A stretch of 64,000 nucleotides of DNA from Streptomyces megasporus. Lineage in GTDB: Bacteria > Actinomycetota > Actinomycetes > Streptomycetales > Streptomycetaceae. The position numbers and the translations under genes were made by a program. The stretch is from contig NZ_JODL01000001.1 in the NCBI RefSeq assembly GCF_000718985.1, positions 310,001-374,000 of the forward strand, given 5' to 3'. A model generated the notes under the pieces. The model saw only the letters and a list, made by a program, of their open reading frames with translations. It made no database searches and was not told the DNA's origin. Below, one piece after another: positions 33,655 to 41,418 of the stretch (positions are counted from its first letter, which is position 1; the number at the start of each line of letters is the position of its first letter).

Positions 33655-35504
33655 CGGCGTCCCTCCCCCGGTCCGGCGGGCACGCCCACCGGGACCCCCG
33701 ACGGGCCGGCGGCGGTCGTGCCGGGCGCGGTGCCCGGGTCGGCCCAGCTCGGTTTTCGGGCGGGCCGCCCGTGGGGCCGCGAGCCGGTCGCCGGCCGGCC
33801 CGTGGCCGACGCCCGGCGACCGGGGAGGTGCGCCTCGGGCGGGCGGGTGAAGGGCAGTGGCTCGGCGGGCCGTTCGTCCGGGTCCGGACGGTGCGAGAGC
33901 AGCTCCAGGTAGATGCCGCGGAACGCCGCCACGTTCTGTTCGGTGGTGAACAGCTCCAGCGCCCTGGCCCGGGCCGCGGCGCCCAGCCGGGCGCGCCGGG
34001 CGGGGTCGCCCAGCAGGGCCGTGCAGGCGGCGGCCAGCGCCCGGGGGTTGCGCGGCGGCACCACGAGTCCCGTGCCCCCGATGGCCTCGTACACCGCGCC
34101 GACGTCCGTGGAGACCGTGGCCCGCCCGGAGAGCATCGCCTCGACGAGCGGGACCGGGAAGCCCTCCACGGTGCTGGAGAGCACGGCGACGTCGGCCGCG
34201 GCCCAGGCGTCGGAGAGCCGGGGCACCTCGGGGTCGCCGATCCGCGCGAAGCAGACGGGGTTGTCGCCGACGCTGAGGGGGTCCGCCGCCTCGTCGGGGA
34301 AGAGCTGCGCGGCCAGGGCCCGGCAGTGCGCCAGGTACGCCTCCGCCTCCGGGTCCCGGCCGGCCGGCGCGTCGAGGCCGTCGGGGCGCTCGGCGATCAG
34401 CAGTCGGGCGCCGGGCACGGCCCTGCGGACCTCGGCGAAGGCGTGCAGCAGGCACACCAGGTCCTTGGCGGGCTCGATCCGCCCGACCCACACCAGCAGC
34501 GGGTGCGGCCGTTCCTCCCCGGCGTCCTCCTCGATCTCGGCGAACGGCGAGGCGTCCATCCCCGGGTGGACGGTGCGCAGCCGGTCCCGTTCCGCCCCGC
34601 ACCTGAGCTGCCAGCGCCGGGTGTGGGTGTTGCCGGACGTGATCAGCTCCGCCCGGCGGTACGCCTCGTGCGTCAGGCGGGCGTGGAACGAGGCGAGCAG
34701 GGCGCGCACGGGTGCGCCCACGGCGTCCGAGGCGACGGCGTGGGCGGCGCTGGTGAGGTAGTGCTCGCGCAGCCGCACGCCGTACTCGGTGACCAGCAGC
34801 GGTGTCCCGAAGAGGCGCGCGGCCAGCAGTCCCGGCAGCGCGGCCGGTCCGCCGCCCACCGCGTGGCAGACGTCCACCGCCGCCAGCCCGCGGCCGGGCC
34901 GGCGCGCGGGCCGCGGACCGGCCGCCCGCCCCGGTTCGCCGTACCAGTCCAGGGAGAGCGGACGCAGCAGCCGTTCGAACTGCTCGGTGACGGTGAGCAG
35001 GTCGGTCGGCGCGGCGGTGCGCACGGCGCGGAGCGAGCCGTGGGCGCGGCAGGCGCTCTCCAGCAGGCGGACCGCCTGTTCGGAGCGGAGGGCGGCGGGG
35101 AGCCCGCCGCGTTCCCGGGCGAGGTCGGCGAGTCCGTGGAGCCCGTTGGCGAAACGGTCCGCCTGGAGGGTGTGCCCCTCGTCCCCCGGATCCGCGCAGA
35201 CGGCACCGAGCAGTTCCGCGAAGTGCTCGCCGAACCGCCGTCGTTCACGCCGCCCGTACCCGCTCCCGCGTCTCCCGTGGCGTCCGTCCGCGCAAGGGAC
35301 GGGACCCCACAGCGGCGCGGTGCGCACCCGCACGACGTTCTCCGGCAGCGGAGGCCAGACGCCCTCCCGCTGTCGCTCGCCTCGGCCGAGCGCGTAGACC
35401 TCGAACTCGTGGCCTCCCAGCCCACGCACCAGCCGGTCGCACCACACGACGGAATCACCGTCCGGATACGGATAACCGCCTTCCGTGAGGAGTGCGATGC
35501 GCAC
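33651..35504 (-). CDS. DUF3492/PelF-like glycosyltransferase (GT4)
   Basis: 617 aa from the GTG at 35504 (VRIALLTEGGYPYPDGDSVV). The N-terminal EGGYPYPDGDSVVWCDRLVRGL parallels the DUF3492 region of PelF (EGTYPYVxGGVSxW). The C-terminal GT-B half has WVGRIEPAKDLVCLLHAF, and SSTVEGFPVPLVEAMLSGRA with the E-x7-E motif, then STDVGAVYEAIGGTGLVVPP. The last 80 residues are Pro/Arg/Gly-rich. It is cytosolic and probably polymerises an amino-sugar from a UDP-donor. It is first of four genes: GT, TM protein, epimerase, glycosidase. Confidence 0.85.
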   Translation of the reverse strand: MRIALLTEGGYPYPDGDSVVWCDRLVRGLGGHEFEVYALGRGERQREGVWPPLPENVVRVRTAPLWGPVPCADGRHGRRGSGYGRRERRRFGEHFAELLGAVCADPGDEGHTLQADRFANGLHGLADLARERGGLPAALRSEQAVRLLESACRAHGSLRAVRTAAPTDLLTVTEQFERLLRPLSLDWYGEPGRAAGPRPARRPGRGLAAVDVCHAVGGGPAALPGLLAARLFGTPLLVTEYGVRLREHYLTSAAHAVASDAVGAPVRALLASFHARLTHEAYRRAELITSGNTHTRRWQLRCGAERDRLRTVHPGMDASPFAEIEEDAGEERPHPLLVWVGRIEPAKDLVCLLHAFAEVRRAVPGARLLIAERPDGLDAPAGRDPEAEAYLAHCRALAAQLFPDEAADPLSVGDNPVCFARIGDPEVPRLSDAWAAADVAVLSSTVEGFPVPLVEAMLSGRATVSTDVGAVYEAIGGTGLVVPPRNPRALAAACTALLGDPARRARLGAAARARALELFTTEQNVAAFRGIYLELLSHRPDPDERPAEPLPFTRPPEAHLPGRRASATGRPATGSRPHGRPARKPSWADPGTAPGTTAAGPSGVPVGVPAGPGEGRR

Positions 35505-35767
35505 GCGTTCACCCCCGCTCCATCCTCCAGGCCACCGGTCGTCCCCGTGGCGTTGCGGAAAGACGTTATGCGCGGGAAAGGGCGGCATGATGGACGGTTG
35601 TCCGTCACACCACCGGAAGGGGTGAACCAGCGTGACTTTCGGCGCGATTGGACGTTCGACCGGTTATCGAGCGGCCTCGCGCACCCGAGGGTCCCGCGTT
35701 CCGGGGCGGGCCGCGCGTCCGGAGATCCGGGCGTTCGAGGGTCCGGACGTCCGGCGCCCCGGCGTCC
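35505..35767. other. Intergenic region upstream of the glycosyltransferase gene
   Basis: 263 nt between the DUF3152 stop and the glycosyltransferase start, both on the minus strand. It should hold the polysaccharide-cluster promoter and the DUF3152 terminator. Imperfect inverted repeats of CGTCCGG/CCGGACG lie around 35718-35752. A plus-strand frame from about 35632 has GTG and a partial ribosome site but runs antisense through DUF3152 and has no recognisable product. Confidence 0.4.
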
Positions 35768-37180
35768 TTATGCGTCGGGGAAGGGCCAGGCGTTGGGGCG
35801 GCACGTCGCCCCGCCCGTGGTCAGGTACTTCGTCTGCTGCATCATCACCGGCGCCAGGGCGCCGTCCTTCGGACAGCCGACGTGGTCCTTGCCCAGCCGG
35901 TGGCCCACTTCGTGGTTGATGAGCATCTCCCGGTACTCCCGGATCCGTTCCGGACCGAAGGTCTCCGAGCCCCGTGCCCACCGATAGGCGTTGATCATGA
36001 CGCGCTCGGTCGCGGCCGAGTCGCACGAGACGTTGTCGATCGTGGTGTCCAGGCCCGACTTGGCGCACCAGTGGGCGGTGGTGGCCGGGCCGGCGAGCGT
36101 GATCACGAACCTGACTTCGCCCTCGGAGACCCGCTCGAAGGCGCGGGCGCCCGCGTGGCTCCAACTGCGGTCGTCGTTGAGCGTGCGGTGGACGGCCTCG
36201 GCGAACAGCCTCCCGTCGAGCGGAAGTCCCTTCTCGACGTCCACCCGGTAACGGATGACCGGTCCCTCCCCGGGCGCCTCGTCCCGCCCGGGGACGGTGA
36301 CGAGTTCACCCGAGCCGCCCTCGTCCGGCGCCAGGTCGTAGAGCCGGCTCATCAGATCGTCGTACGTGGCGGTGGTCGCCTTGCTCGAGGGGGCCCGCGT
36401 CCGCTCGGGGGTGGGGCGGGCGTCGGAGCGGGAGGAGTCCTGGGCGCTCATGCGCTCGCCCTTCCCGTCCGCCTCGATCCGCTCCCGGACGTCACCGCGG
36501 GAATCGGCGACCTGTCCGGCCACCACGACGGCGAGGACGGTGGTCACGGCCGCGGCGGCGACCCCGGTGAAGGCGCGGCCCCGGCCGCCCCTGTCCTTCC
36601 TCCCGCGCCCGTCGTCCTCGCCGGCGGTCCCGCCGACCTCGCGGCCGGCGCCGCCGTCCGGGTCCGGCGGGGAACCGGCGCCCTCGGGCTTTGCCGCGGT
36701 GGGGGGCGCGACGGCGGCGCCGGTCGGCACGCCGGCCGTGCCGAAGACGTCGTCGTCGAAGGCGTCGATGTACTCCTGCCGCGGCATCCGCGGAGGCCCG
36801 GTTTCGCGCACCGCGTCCCGCGGCGGCCCGTTCGAGGCCCTGGCCGGGGCTCCGGCCGACGGCCTCCGCGTGGCGTCCGGAGGGCCCCCGCGCTGCGCCG
36901 GGACTCCCCAGGCGCCGCCCGGTTCGCGTTGTTCGGGGTGCCCGCCGCGAACCCCCGTCCCCTCGTACGGCTCGTACGGCGGCTCATACGGCTCGTGAGG
37001 CGGCGCGACGGCGCCGCGGGGGGCGTCGTACGCCGGACGGGGCCGCGGGACCTCCTCCCGGACGTCGGGGCGGCCCCCCGTGGTGGTGGTCGTGGCCCCG
37101 GTCGTGGCCGTCGGCTCCTCGGTCCTCTTGTCGGCCTTCTTGTCGGCCTTCGGTCGGCCCCGGCGGCTGTGACGTCCCAC
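35768..37180 (-). CDS. DUF3152 membrane-anchored metzincin-like protein
   Basis: 470 aa from the GTG at 37180. The layout is a basic N terminus, a long Pro/Gly/Glu-rich cytosolic region (about 20-200), one TM helix (AFTGVAAAAVTTVLAVVVAG, about 205-225) and an external domain (280-470). The domain has HEVGHRLGKDH at 423-433, a full HExxHxxGxxH zinc motif, with VMM about 12 residues later as a Met-turn. CAKSG...CDS and CPKDG...CRPN could form disulfides. It is therefore probably an extracytoplasmic protease. It starts 6 nt after the alpha/beta hydrolase stop, forming an operon. The counterpart I recall is Rv3207c. Confidence 0.87.
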   Translation of the reverse strand: MGRHSRRGRPKADKKADKRTEEPTATTGATTTTTGGRPDVREEVPRPRPAYDAPRGAVAPPHEPYEPPYEPYEGTGVRGGHPEQREPGGAWGVPAQRGGPPDATRRPSAGAPARASNGPPRDAVRETGPPRMPRQEYIDAFDDDVFGTAGVPTGAAVAPPTAAKPEGAGSPPDPDGGAGREVGGTAGEDDGRGRKDRGGRGRAFTGVAAAAVTTVLAVVVAGQVADSRGDVRERIEADGKGERMSAQDSSRSDARPTPERTRAPSSKATTATYDDLMSRLYDLAPDEGGSGELVTVPGRDEAPGEGPVIRYRVDVEKGLPLDGRLFAEAVHRTLNDDRSWSHAGARAFERVSEGEVRFVITLAGPATTAHWCAKSGLDTTIDNVSCDSAATERVMINAYRWARGSETFGPERIREYREMLINHEVGHRLGKDHVGCPKDGALAPVMMQQTKYLTTGGATCRPNAWPFPDA

Positions 37181-37186
37181 CCCTCG

Positions 37187-38161
37187 TCACCCCCTGACCG
37201 TCTCGGTGTCCCGCAGCAGCTCCCGGAAGGCGCCCGCCACCGCCTCGGGTTGTTCCATCATCGCCACGTGCCCGGCCTCCGGCAGTGCCAGCAGGCGGGA
37301 GTCGCGGAAGACCGCGCTCGCCTTGCGCGCCATGCGGAAGGCGACCAGCTTGTCCCGTCCGCCGTACACCAGCAGCGTCGGCGCCAGCACCCGTTCGGCC
37401 TGGCGCCACAGCGCGTGCTGGCCGCCGAGGGTGTAGGCGTTCACGATGCCCCGCGCCGACCGGGTGAGCGCGTCCCAGAAGTACGGCAGCGCCAGCCGGC
37501 GCTCGTACTCCGCCACGGCCACCTCCAGGTCCTCCGCCGACACCGACGCCGGGTCGCCGTAGCACAGGGCGAGGACCTCGCGGGTGCGCCGCTCGGCGGT
37601 CCAGTGTCTGGTGAGCCGTTCGTAGAGCGCCACGGCCCCGGGCACCGCCAGCAGGGCGGTGGGGATCGCGGTGCGCTGCGGACGCAGTTCCGGGAGGGCC
37701 GGCGAGACCAGGGTCAGGGTGCGCACCAGGTCGGGGCGGACGGCCGCGACCCGGGTGGCGATCGCCCCGCCCATGGAGTTGCCGAACAGGTGCACCGGAC
37801 CGCGTGCGCTCGCGTCGAGGTGGCGGATGACGGCCCGCGCGTGCCCGGAGATCGAGTAGTTGCCGTCGTCGGGGGGCGGCGAGTGACCAAAGCCCGGCAG
37901 GTCGACCGCCTCGCCGTCGACGGTGTCGGCCAGCTCCCTCATCAGCAGGGACCAGTTCTGCGAGGAACCGCCCAGGCCGTGGACGTACAGCGCCGGGGGC
38001 AGGCCCGCGCGTGTCGCCGGGCGCCCGCGCACCGCCAGCGTCAGGCCGGGCAGCGACACCGACCGCAGGGTCTCGCCCTCCCCCGCCCGCGACGACGGTC
38101 CGGTGGGGGGCACTTCGATCGGGGCCGCGGCATGCGCGTCCGACTGCTCGGTCGACGACAT
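37187..38161 (-). CDS. Alpha/beta hydrolase
   Basis: 324 aa from the ATG at 38161. The alpha/beta-hydrolase core has the oxyanion segment LYVHGLGGSSQNW, nucleophile elbow GNSMGG (Ser), acid region LLVYGGRDKLV, and catalytic His in LPEAGHVAMMEQPE. The first 45 residues are extra and disordered-looking. There is no signal peptide. It is likely an esterase, lipase or C-C hydrolase of unknown substrate. It is first gene of an operon with DUF3152 and divergent from the small acidic protein gene. Confidence 0.9.
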   Translation of the reverse strand: MSSTEQSDAHAAAPIEVPPTGPSSRAGEGETLRSVSLPGLTLAVRGRPATRAGLPPALYVHGLGGSSQNWSLLMRELADTVDGEAVDLPGFGHSPPPDDGNYSISGHARAVIRHLDASARGPVHLFGNSMGGAIATRVAAVRPDLVRTLTLVSPALPELRPQRTAIPTALLAVPGAVALYERLTRHWTAERRTREVLALCYGDPASVSAEDLEVAVAEYERRLALPYFWDALTRSARGIVNAYTLGGQHALWRQAERVLAPTLLVYGGRDKLVAFRMARKASAVFRDSRLLALPEAGHVAMMEQPEAVAGAFRELLRDTETVRG

Positions 38162-38284
38162 GGAGGCAATGTTACGAGACGATCACTGTCACCCTCACGT
38201 GCCCGGGACCACACCCGCTTCGCTTCCGGAAATCATCTCTCCTAGGCTCGTGTGGAACGCCCTCACCGTGGAAAGAGGTCCGTC

Positions 38285-38515
38285 ATGCCCGTTGACCCCA
38301 CCGACCCGGACACCTTCGAGGACGAGGAAGTCGAGCGGCCCGCGGCCGAGCTGTTCGGCGTCGAGGCCCCGGAGGTGGACGCCGCCGAACAGCGCGCGGA
38401 CGTGTTCCGCCACAAGGACGCGCCGTTGCTCGGCTCCGACTCGCCGGAAGTCGACCCCGCGGACGCCGCCGAGCAGGCGCGCGTGGTCGAACTCGACGAG
38501 GACGATTACCGCTAA
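38285..38515 (+). CDS. Small acidic conserved protein
   Basis: 76 aa from the ATG at 38285 with GAAAGAGG upstream. Strongly acidic (FEDEEVERPAAELFGVEAPEV, VVELDEDDYR) with few hydrophobic residues, so probably disordered. I know it only as a streptomycete hypothetical in this position. It lies between the alpha/beta hydrolase promoter and the TetR regulator. Confidence 0.75.
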   Translation: MPVDPTDPDTFEDEEVERPAAELFGVEAPEVDAAEQRADVFRHKDAPLLGSDSPEVDPADAAEQARVVELDEDDYR

Positions 38516-38547
38516 ACCGTCATATCGCGCGTTCGAGGGCCGGATTT

Positions 38548-38568
38548 CCGTGCCCATCCCGCGCACGG
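38548..38568. promoter_or_regulatory. Candidate operator upstream of the TetR gene
   Basis: The inverted repeat CCGTGC-N9-GCACGG is 123 nt before the GTG start of the TetR gene. It could be an autoregulatory site; there is no other support. Confidence 0.3.
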
Positions 38569-38690
38569 GAGGTTTACCCAAAAGTACGATGGCGGACGCA
38601 GCGCACACCGCGCGCGGAGCGACCCCATCCTCCGCGACCCCGCTCGGGTCCCGGCCGGAAGGTGTCCCCAGGGAAACCCAGGAGGCGAGC

Positions 38691-39317
38691 GTGACAGCCA
38701 TCGAGCAGACCGAGGCACGCCCGCGTGGCACACGCCTGCCGCGCCGGGCCCGACGCAACCAGTTGCTCGGTGCGGCGCAGGAGGTGTTCGTCGCCCAGGG
38801 CTACCACGCCGCGGCGATGGACGACATCGCCGAGCGCGCGGGTGTCAGCAAGCCGGTGCTGTACCAGCACTTCCCCGGCAAGCTCGACCTCTATCTGGCC
38901 CTGCTCGACCAGCACTGCGAGGCGCTGGTCGAATCCGTGCGCGCGGCGCTCGCCTCGACCAGCGACAACAAGCAGCGGGTCGCGGCGACCATGGACGCGT
39001 ACTTCCGGTACGTGGAGGACGAGGGCGGGGCCTTCCGTCTCGTCTTCGAGTCCGACCTGACGAACGAGCCCGCCGTGCGCGACCGCGTGGACAAGGTCAG
39101 CGTGGACTGCGCGCGGGCGGTCAGCGAGGTCATCTCCGAGGACACCGACCTGCCCCCGAACGAGGCGATGCTGCTCGCCATGGGGCTGTGCGGGATGGCC
39201 CAGATCACCGCGCGGTACTGGCTGAGCGACGGGCAGAAGATCCCGCGCGACGCCGCGGCGAAGCTCATCTCGTCGCTGTCCTGGCGGGGTATCGCGGGCT
39301 TCCCCAAGCACGACTAG
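38691..39317 (+). CDS. TetR-family transcriptional regulator
   Basis: 208 aa from the GTG at 38691 with GGAGG 6 nt upstream; an ATG at 38589 lacks a good ribosome site. The N-terminal HTH runs through NQLLGAAQEVFVAQGYHAAAMDDIAERAGVSKPVLYQHFPGKLDLYLALLD, cut by helix breaks, typical of TetR. The C-terminal ligand domain is all-helical, with a conserved MAQITARYWLSDG. Ligand and targets are unknown. The mycobacterial counterpart Rv3208 also precedes a DUF3107 gene. Confidence 0.93.
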   Translation: MTAIEQTEARPRGTRLPRRARRNQLLGAAQEVFVAQGYHAAAMDDIAERAGVSKPVLYQHFPGKLDLYLALLDQHCEALVESVRAALASTSDNKQRVAATMDAYFRYVEDEGGAFRLVFESDLTNEPAVRDRVDKVSVDCARAVSEVISEDTDLPPNEAMLLAMGLCGMAQITARYWLSDGQKIPRDAAAKLISSLSWRGIAGFPKHD

Positions 39318-39488
39318 ACCTCGGGCGGGGAACACGGCGCCGGTCCTCCGGTGTTCGCTGTCGGCGTGCGGCTCCGGGCGGTTCCGTGTCCCGGTGCGGG
39401 CTAATGTGGCTGGGTACGGCGCGGCCGACCGCGCACTCCGCCCCGGCTCCGCCAGGGGGAATCACACATCGTTCGGAGGGACATAGCC

Positions 39489-39716
39489 GTGGAGGTCAAG
39501 ATCGGCGTGCAGCACGCGCCCCGCGAGATCGTTCTGGAGAGCGCGCAGACGGCCGAGGAGATCGAACGCGCCGTCGCCGAGGCTCTGACCGGCAAGTCGC
39601 GGCTGCTCAGCCTGGCGGACGAGCGCGGTCGCCGGGTCGTCGTCCCGGCCGACCGGCTGGCCTACGTCGACATCGGCGAGCCGAGCGGCCGCAAGGTCGG
39701 CTTCGGGGCGATCTGA
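39489..39716 (+). CDS. DUF3107 protein
   Basis: 75 aa from the GTG at 39489 with GGAGG upstream. The whole protein matches DUF3107: VKIGVQHAPREIVLES, EEIERAVAEAL, LLSLADERGRRVVVPADRLAYVDIGE, and KVGFGAI at the end. Small cytosolic alpha/beta protein with no known activity; ATP-binding has sometimes been suggested by annotation. A strong terminator follows. Confidence 0.92.
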   Translation: MEVKIGVQHAPREIVLESAQTAEEIERAVAEALTGKSRLLSLADERGRRVVVPADRLAYVDIGEPSGRKVGFGAI

Positions 39717-39764
39717 GGCGAGCGCGGCGTCCGGGACCGGTGAGGGTCCCGTGGAGATTCGGAG

Positions 39765-39803
39765 AAACGGCGACCGGACGGGATTCCCGTCCGGTCGCCG
39801 TTT
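39765..39803 (+). terminator. Terminator after DUF3107
   Basis: An 18-bp perfect stem, AAACGGCGACCGGACGGG with CCCGTCCGGTCGCCGTTT, loop ATT. The flanking A and T runs make it usable in both directions. Confidence 0.88.
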
Positions 39804-39876
39804 GGTCCTCCGCTCCCACGGGGTAGGACCGGATAGCCCGATGCGCACACACCCCACCGGCCCGCGGGAGGACTCT

Positions 39877-40155
39877 GTGATCTGGGAAGTGCTCGGCTCC
39901 GCGCTCCTCGGCCTCGCGATCGCCCTCGTCGCCGCCCACCGATTCGCGGACCGGTTCCGCGACCGCTCCCTGGTGCTGGCCACGGGGCCGGCCGCCGCCC
40001 TCGCCGGCGGCGTGATCACGCATGTGGTGCTCGGTCCGGGTCACCCGCTCCCCACACTGACCGTCGCCATCCTGGTCTCGGGCGCCCTGCTCTCCCTGCT
40101 GATCCGCCCGCGCGGCGCCTCGGCCCCCGGCGCTCCGAGCGTGGGCGCGGTCTGA
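39877..40155 (+). CDS. Small membrane protein
   Basis: 92 aa from the GTG at 39877 with GGGAGGA upstream; an ATG at 39841 is an alternative without a clear site. It has three hydrophobic segments: VLGSALLGLAIALVAAHRF, VLATGPAAALAGGVITHVVLG and LTVAILVSGALLSLLI. No known family. M. tuberculosis has a small membrane protein at the same place (Rv3209, from memory). Confidence 0.72.
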   Translation: MIWEVLGSALLGLAIALVAAHRFADRFRDRSLVLATGPAAALAGGVITHVVLGPGHPLPTLTVAILVSGALLSLLIRPRGASAPGAPSVGAV

Positions 40156-40200
40156 TCCCGGCCGCCCGCGCCGGTCCGTCGGGGCTCGTCTCGGGTCCCG

Positions 40201-40938
40201 TCAGGCCGCCAGCCCCAGCGCCGCCATGCGCTTGGTGTGGGCCTCGGTGATCCGGGAGAACATCCGACCCACCTCCGCCAGATCGAAGCCCTCGGCGACC
40301 CCGCCCACCAGCATCATCGACAGCGCGTCGCGCTCCGCGACCACCCGCTGGGCCTGGGAGAGCGCCTCGCCCATCAGCCGGCGGGCCCACAGGGCGAGCC
40401 TGCCGCCCACCCGGGGATCGGCCTCGATGGCCGTGCGCACCTTCTCCACCGCGAAGCCCGAGTGTCCGGTGTCGTCCAGCACCCCCAGCACCAGGGCTCG
40501 GGTGTCGGAGTCCAGCCGGACCGCGACCTCGCGATAGAAGTCCGAGGCGATCGAGTCGCCGACGTACGCCTTGATCAGACCCTCCAGCCAGTCCGACGGC
40601 GCGGTCAGCCGGTGGAAGTCGTCGAGCGCGGCGGCGAACGGCTCCATCGCCGCCGTCGGGTCCTCGTCGATCTCCGACAACCGGTTCCGCAACCGCTCGA
40701 AGTGCTGGAACTCCGCCGACGCCATGGCGGCCAGTTCCGCCTTGTCCTCGAGGGTCGGGGCCAGCTTGGCGTCCTCCGCGAGCCGTTCGAACGCGGCCAG
40801 CTCGCCGTAGGCCAGCACGCCCAGCAGGTCCACGACGGCCGCCCGGTACCGGGGATCGGCCGAGGCCCGGGCCCAGTCCTGGGCGGCGATGCCCACGGGC
40901 CCCTCGGATTCGGCGGGGGATGTGTCAGACGTCTCCAT
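40201..40938 (-). CDS. Ferritin-like-fold protein
   Basis: 245 aa from the ATG at 40938; a GTG at 40947 is possible. It is an all-helical protein with carboxylate/His pairs expected of a di-iron ferritin-like fold: YGELAAFERLAED, ASAEFQHFERLRNR (E-x2-H) and LGVLDDTGHSGFAVEKV. Conserved as a hypothetical next to the RhlE helicase in actinobacteria (Rv3210c). Its substrate is unknown and the iron-binding role is inferred from the fold. Confidence 0.8.
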   Translation of the reverse strand: METSDTSPAESEGPVGIAAQDWARASADPRYRAAVVDLLGVLAYGELAAFERLAEDAKLAPTLEDKAELAAMASAEFQHFERLRNRLSEIDEDPTAAMEPFAAALDDFHRLTAPSDWLEGLIKAYVGDSIASDFYREVAVRLDSDTRALVLGVLDDTGHSGFAVEKVRTAIEADPRVGGRLALWARRLMGEALSQAQRVVAERDALSMMLVGGVAEGFDLAEVGRMFSRITEAHTKRMAALGLAA

Positions 40939-41418
40939 AGTGCGCACAATAGTCCGCCCGACCTGCCCCGGAGGCGCTCAGGGCGGCCCTCGAAGGGCCC
41001 TCGGCACGCCGTCGGACCGCGAAGGCCCAGGTACACATGCACGGTTTGGGGGTACAGTGATATTGGCCCGCTCACCGAGAGCGGGTTCGACGCACAGTGT
41101 GTTCCCCGGGCCCTCGGGACGTTCCCCGGGCCCACGCAGCGGATGCCCGGTCGGTGGCCCGATCGGCTCCGACACGACCGCCCTCCGCGCGGACCGGACA
41201 CGGAAGCACGGCACCGAGCCGCGATCTTCCGTTCGGACCGTGGTGAGGGGCCCGCTCGCGCGGTACGAGCGCTTGAGCGAGAGCCCGTGGTCCCGCGCCG
41301 CGAGGCCGGCCGGCAGCCCTCTGGGCCGACGGCGTCCGGCGCGGTACGACCCGCCCTGCTCCGCTGGGGTGCGCCCTCGCTCCCTCCCGTCCCGCGTCTC
41401 ACGGAAGAGGCAAGCATC
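40939..41418 (+). promoter_or_regulatory. Long leader/intergenic region before the DEAD-box helicase
   Basis: 480 nt. Contents: hairpin GGCCCT-CGA-AGGGCC near 40982-40997, a relatively AT-rich stretch with TACAGT and GATATT near 41055-41066 (possible -10), hairpin CCCGCTC/GAGCGGG near 41068-41087, and a 13-bp direct repeat GTTCCCCGGGCCC at 41101-41113 and 41121-41133. Long plus-strand open frames through it have no ribosome site. It may be a regulated leader, as many DEAD-box helicase mRNAs have. Confidence 0.45.

Noticed and set aside
35632..35919. Small plus-strand ORF starting GTG after GGAAGGGGTG
   Set aside because: Most of it overlaps DUF3152 antisense; composition is Arg/Pro-rich and no family was recognised. 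A short peptide cannot be excluded.
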